A stretch of 6,091 bases of DNA from Anaerolineae bacterium (GTDB lineage Bacteria; Chloroflexota; Anaerolineae; Aggregatilineales; Aggregatilineaceae): NCBI GenBank assembly GCA_020848665.1, contig JADLHR010000179.1:1-6091 (forward strand), written 5' to 3'. The notes beneath the pieces were generated by a model that was not told where the DNA came from, made no database searches, and saw nothing but the letters and a program-made list of their open reading frames with translations. A program made the position numbers and the translations under genes. Numbering within the stretch: position 1 is the first letter of the stretch; each line of letters opens with the position of its first letter. This document shows, one piece after another, positions 4,518 through 6,091 of the stretch.

Positions 4518-6091
4518 ATGGGACTGCGAAACGAGTACGACTTGATGATCGGACACGGCATCAGCGAGTTCTACGGCATTCAGGATGCAGCGCCCGACGA
4601 GCAGGGCCTCATCGGGCGTGTCGTCGTGGGGCTGGCAGACACGGTTGTCTTTCCACGAACTGTCACGCCGCTATTCGTGCGTGATGAGGCCGACATCCGC
4701 GCAATCCAGGCCGCACAGGAGCAGCAGCAGACCGTGATCGGCGTGCTGCTGCGCGACCCCGACGAAGGCGATCTTGACCTGCTGAATGCGTATCCGATCG
4801 CGACGGAGATGGCGCTGGGCCGCCTGATGCACCTGCCCGAAGGCGATACGACAGTGCTGGCGCAGGGGCGGCGCCGCGTCGAGCTAGTTGAGATCAGCGA
4901 GACGAATGGCGTGCTGCGCGCCCGCGCCCGCCCAGTGAGCGAGGCCGTCGAGCCGCTGCGCGACGTGACCGCGCTGCGCCGCGCTGTGTTGAATCTGTTT
5001 CAGCGCTGCGTTGATCTTAGCCCTGATCTGCCTGAAGAAGCCTACATCTACGCGCTCAATGTCGAAGAGCCAAGCTGGCTGGCCGATCTGCTGGCGTCGT
5101 CGTTGAATCTGACCGCGGACGAGCGCCGTGAGGCTCTGCAAACCGCCGATCCGATTGAGCGGCTTCACTGGATCAGCGGCGTGCTGGGGCGCGAAGTCGA
5201 GATGTTGGAGCTTGAAGATAAGATTCAGACGCAGGTCCGGCAGGAGATCGACCAGTCCCAGCGCGAATACTATCTGCGCGAGCAGTTGCGTGCGATCCAG
5301 CATGAGCTGGGTGAGACAGACGTCTTTCAGCAGGACCTGCAAGAGGTGCGCAAGCGCATCGCGGAGACGCAATTTCCGCCGGAGGTCCGCGAGAAGACTG
5401 AGAGGGAGCTGGCGCGGCTGGCGATGCTGCCGCCATTGGCGCCGGAAGTTGGCCTGGTGCGCACCTATCTGGACTGGCTGCTTGACCTGCCGTGGCAGGC
5501 AACTCCTGAGGATAACCCTGAGCTGGCGTATGCCGCGCAGGTGCTCGAGTCCGAGCATTTCGGGCTGCGTAAGGCGAAGGATCGCATTCTGGAGCATATG
5601 GCCGTGCGCCAGCTTGCACCAGACAAGATGCGCAGTCCGATTTTGTGTTTTGTCGGACCGCCTGGGACGGGCAAGACCTCGATGGGCAAGAGCATCGCCC
5701 GCGCGCTGGGCCGCGAGTTCGTGCGCGTCAGCCTGGGTGGGGTGCGCGATGAGGCAGAGATTCGCGGCCACCGCCGGACGTATATCGGCGCGCTGCCGGG
5801 GCGGATCATCCAGACTATGCGCCGCGCCGGGACGATCAACCCGGTGTTCATGCTCGATGAGATCGACAAGCTGGGCATGGACTTCCGAGGCGACCCGGCG
5901 GCGGCCCTGCTCGAAGTGCTCGATCCGGAGCAGAACCAGGCATTCTCCGACCACTACCTCGATGTGGCCTATGATCTCTCGAAGGTGTTGTTTATCACGA
6001 CGGCCAATGATATTGACCCTATTCCACCGGCGCTGCTCGACCGGATGGAGCTGATCGAGTTCCCCGGTTACACCGAGGACGAGAAGATCAG
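4518..6091 (+). CDS. lon: ATP-dependent Lon protease, N-terminal and AAA+ domains (runs off the right edge)
   Basis: Lon is a cytoplasmic hexameric AAA+ serine protease that unfolds and degrades damaged and short-lived regulatory proteins. The visible 524 codons hold the substrate-binding N-domain (about 33-230, with DTVVFPRTVTPLFV at 41-54), the linking coiled coil (about 230-305, with QREYYLREQLRAIQHELGE at 248-266), and the ATPase core. Its motifs are Walker A GPPGTGKTS (380-388), the Lon-typical LGGVRDEAEIRGHRRTYIGA (406-425), Walker B VFMLDEIDK (443-451), LLEVLDPEQN (464-473), sensor 1 TTAND (494-498) and an arginine finger in LLDRME (506-511). The S16 protease domain with its Ser-Lys pair lies beyond the window, so proteolytic activity cannot be confirmed. 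Walker A sits about 25 residues later than in E. coli Lon, because of about 30 extra residues before the N-domain. The ATG at 4518 has no strong Shine-Dalgarno; an in-frame TAA at 4503 blocks any longer ORF. Translation is probably coupled to folC, four bases upstream. An ATG at 4545 is an alternative start. Confidence 0.96.
   Translation, partial: MGLRNEYDLMIGHGISEFYGIQDAAPDEQGLIGRVVVGLADTVVFPRTVTPLFVRDEADIRAIQAAQEQQQTVIGVLLRDPDEGDLDLLNAYPIATEMALGRLMHLPEGDTTVLAQGRRRVELVEISETNGVLRARARPVSEAVEPLRDVTALRRAVLNLFQRCVDLSPDLPEEAYIYALNVEEPSWLADLLASSLNLTADERREALQTADPIERLHWISGVLGREVEMLELEDKIQTQVRQEIDQSQREYYLREQLRAIQHELGETDVFQQDLQEVRKRIAETQFPPEVREKTERELARLAMLPPLAPEVGLVRTYLDWLLDLPWQATPEDNPELAYAAQVLESEHFGLRKAKDRILEHMAVRQLAPDKMRSPILCFVGPPGTGKTSMGKSIARALGREFVRVSLGGVRDEAEIRGHRRTYIGALPGRIIQTMRRAGTINPVFMLDEIDKLGMDFRGDPAAALLEVLDPEQNQAFSDHYLDVAYDLSKVLFITTANDIDPIPPALLDRMELIEFPGYTEDEKI

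Noticed and set aside
4884..5954. A 356-codon open frame on the minus strand opposite lon
   Set aside because: The strand is occupied by unmistakable Lon motifs in the other direction. The antisense translation is rich in Gln, Arg, Leu and His with no domain, as expected of a GC-rich shadow frame.
5128..6054. A 308-codon plus-strand frame inside lon
   Set aside because: It overlaps the Lon coiled coil and ATPase core in another frame and encodes an Arg/Ser/Cys-rich protein with no fold-like pattern.

Overview
This is a GC-rich bacterial window with five protein-coding genes in two divergent blocks. Three genes on the minus strand fill positions 1 to 2870: the N-terminal end of a family 2 glycosyltransferase, a PhnD-like substrate-binding lipoprotein, and a membrane-anchored protein with two FlgD-type Ig-like modules. 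Two genes on the plus strand fill 3122 to the right edge: folC (folylpolyglutamate/dihydrofolate synthase) and the first two thirds of a lon ATP-dependent protease. A 251-base divergent intergenic region separates the blocks.

The organism cannot be proved from this window. GC-rich codon use, TTG starts, a Pro/Thr-linker lipoprotein and single-pass FlgD-Ig surface proteins would suit a Chloroflexota (Anaerolineae-type) genome. That is an inference with moderate to low confidence. No rRNA, tRNA, CRISPR array, transposase, integrase or prophage gene is visible.

Minus-strand block, in order of transcription: the FlgD-Ig protein (2870 to 1479), a short gap, the lipoprotein (about 1388 or 1328 to 267), and the glycosyltransferase (251 to beyond the left edge, starting 15 bases after the lipoprotein stop). 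All three would act at or outside the membrane or on cell-surface polymers, so this could be a small envelope operon. No direct functional link between them can be read from the sequence. The lipoprotein start is the oddest point: a near-perfect Shine-Dalgarno sequence lies in front of two ATT codons, and no ATG, GTG or TTG is available at that spacing.

Plus-strand block: folC starts at a TTG behind an AAGGA Shine-Dalgarno and is followed after only four bases by lon, so the two are probably co-transcribed and translationally coupled. They serve folate one-carbon metabolism and protein quality control respectively, and look like a housekeeping operon.

The divergent region (2871 to 3121) has an extended -10-like element facing each way (TGG-CATAAT leftward, TGG-GATAAT rightward). 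The rightward one sits inside an inverted repeat and next to a tandem 9-base repeat, which is a plausible operator arrangement. I see no convincing new multi-gene system. The points most worth checking are the lipoprotein start, the divergent control region and the unassigned C-terminal domain of the FlgD-Ig protein.
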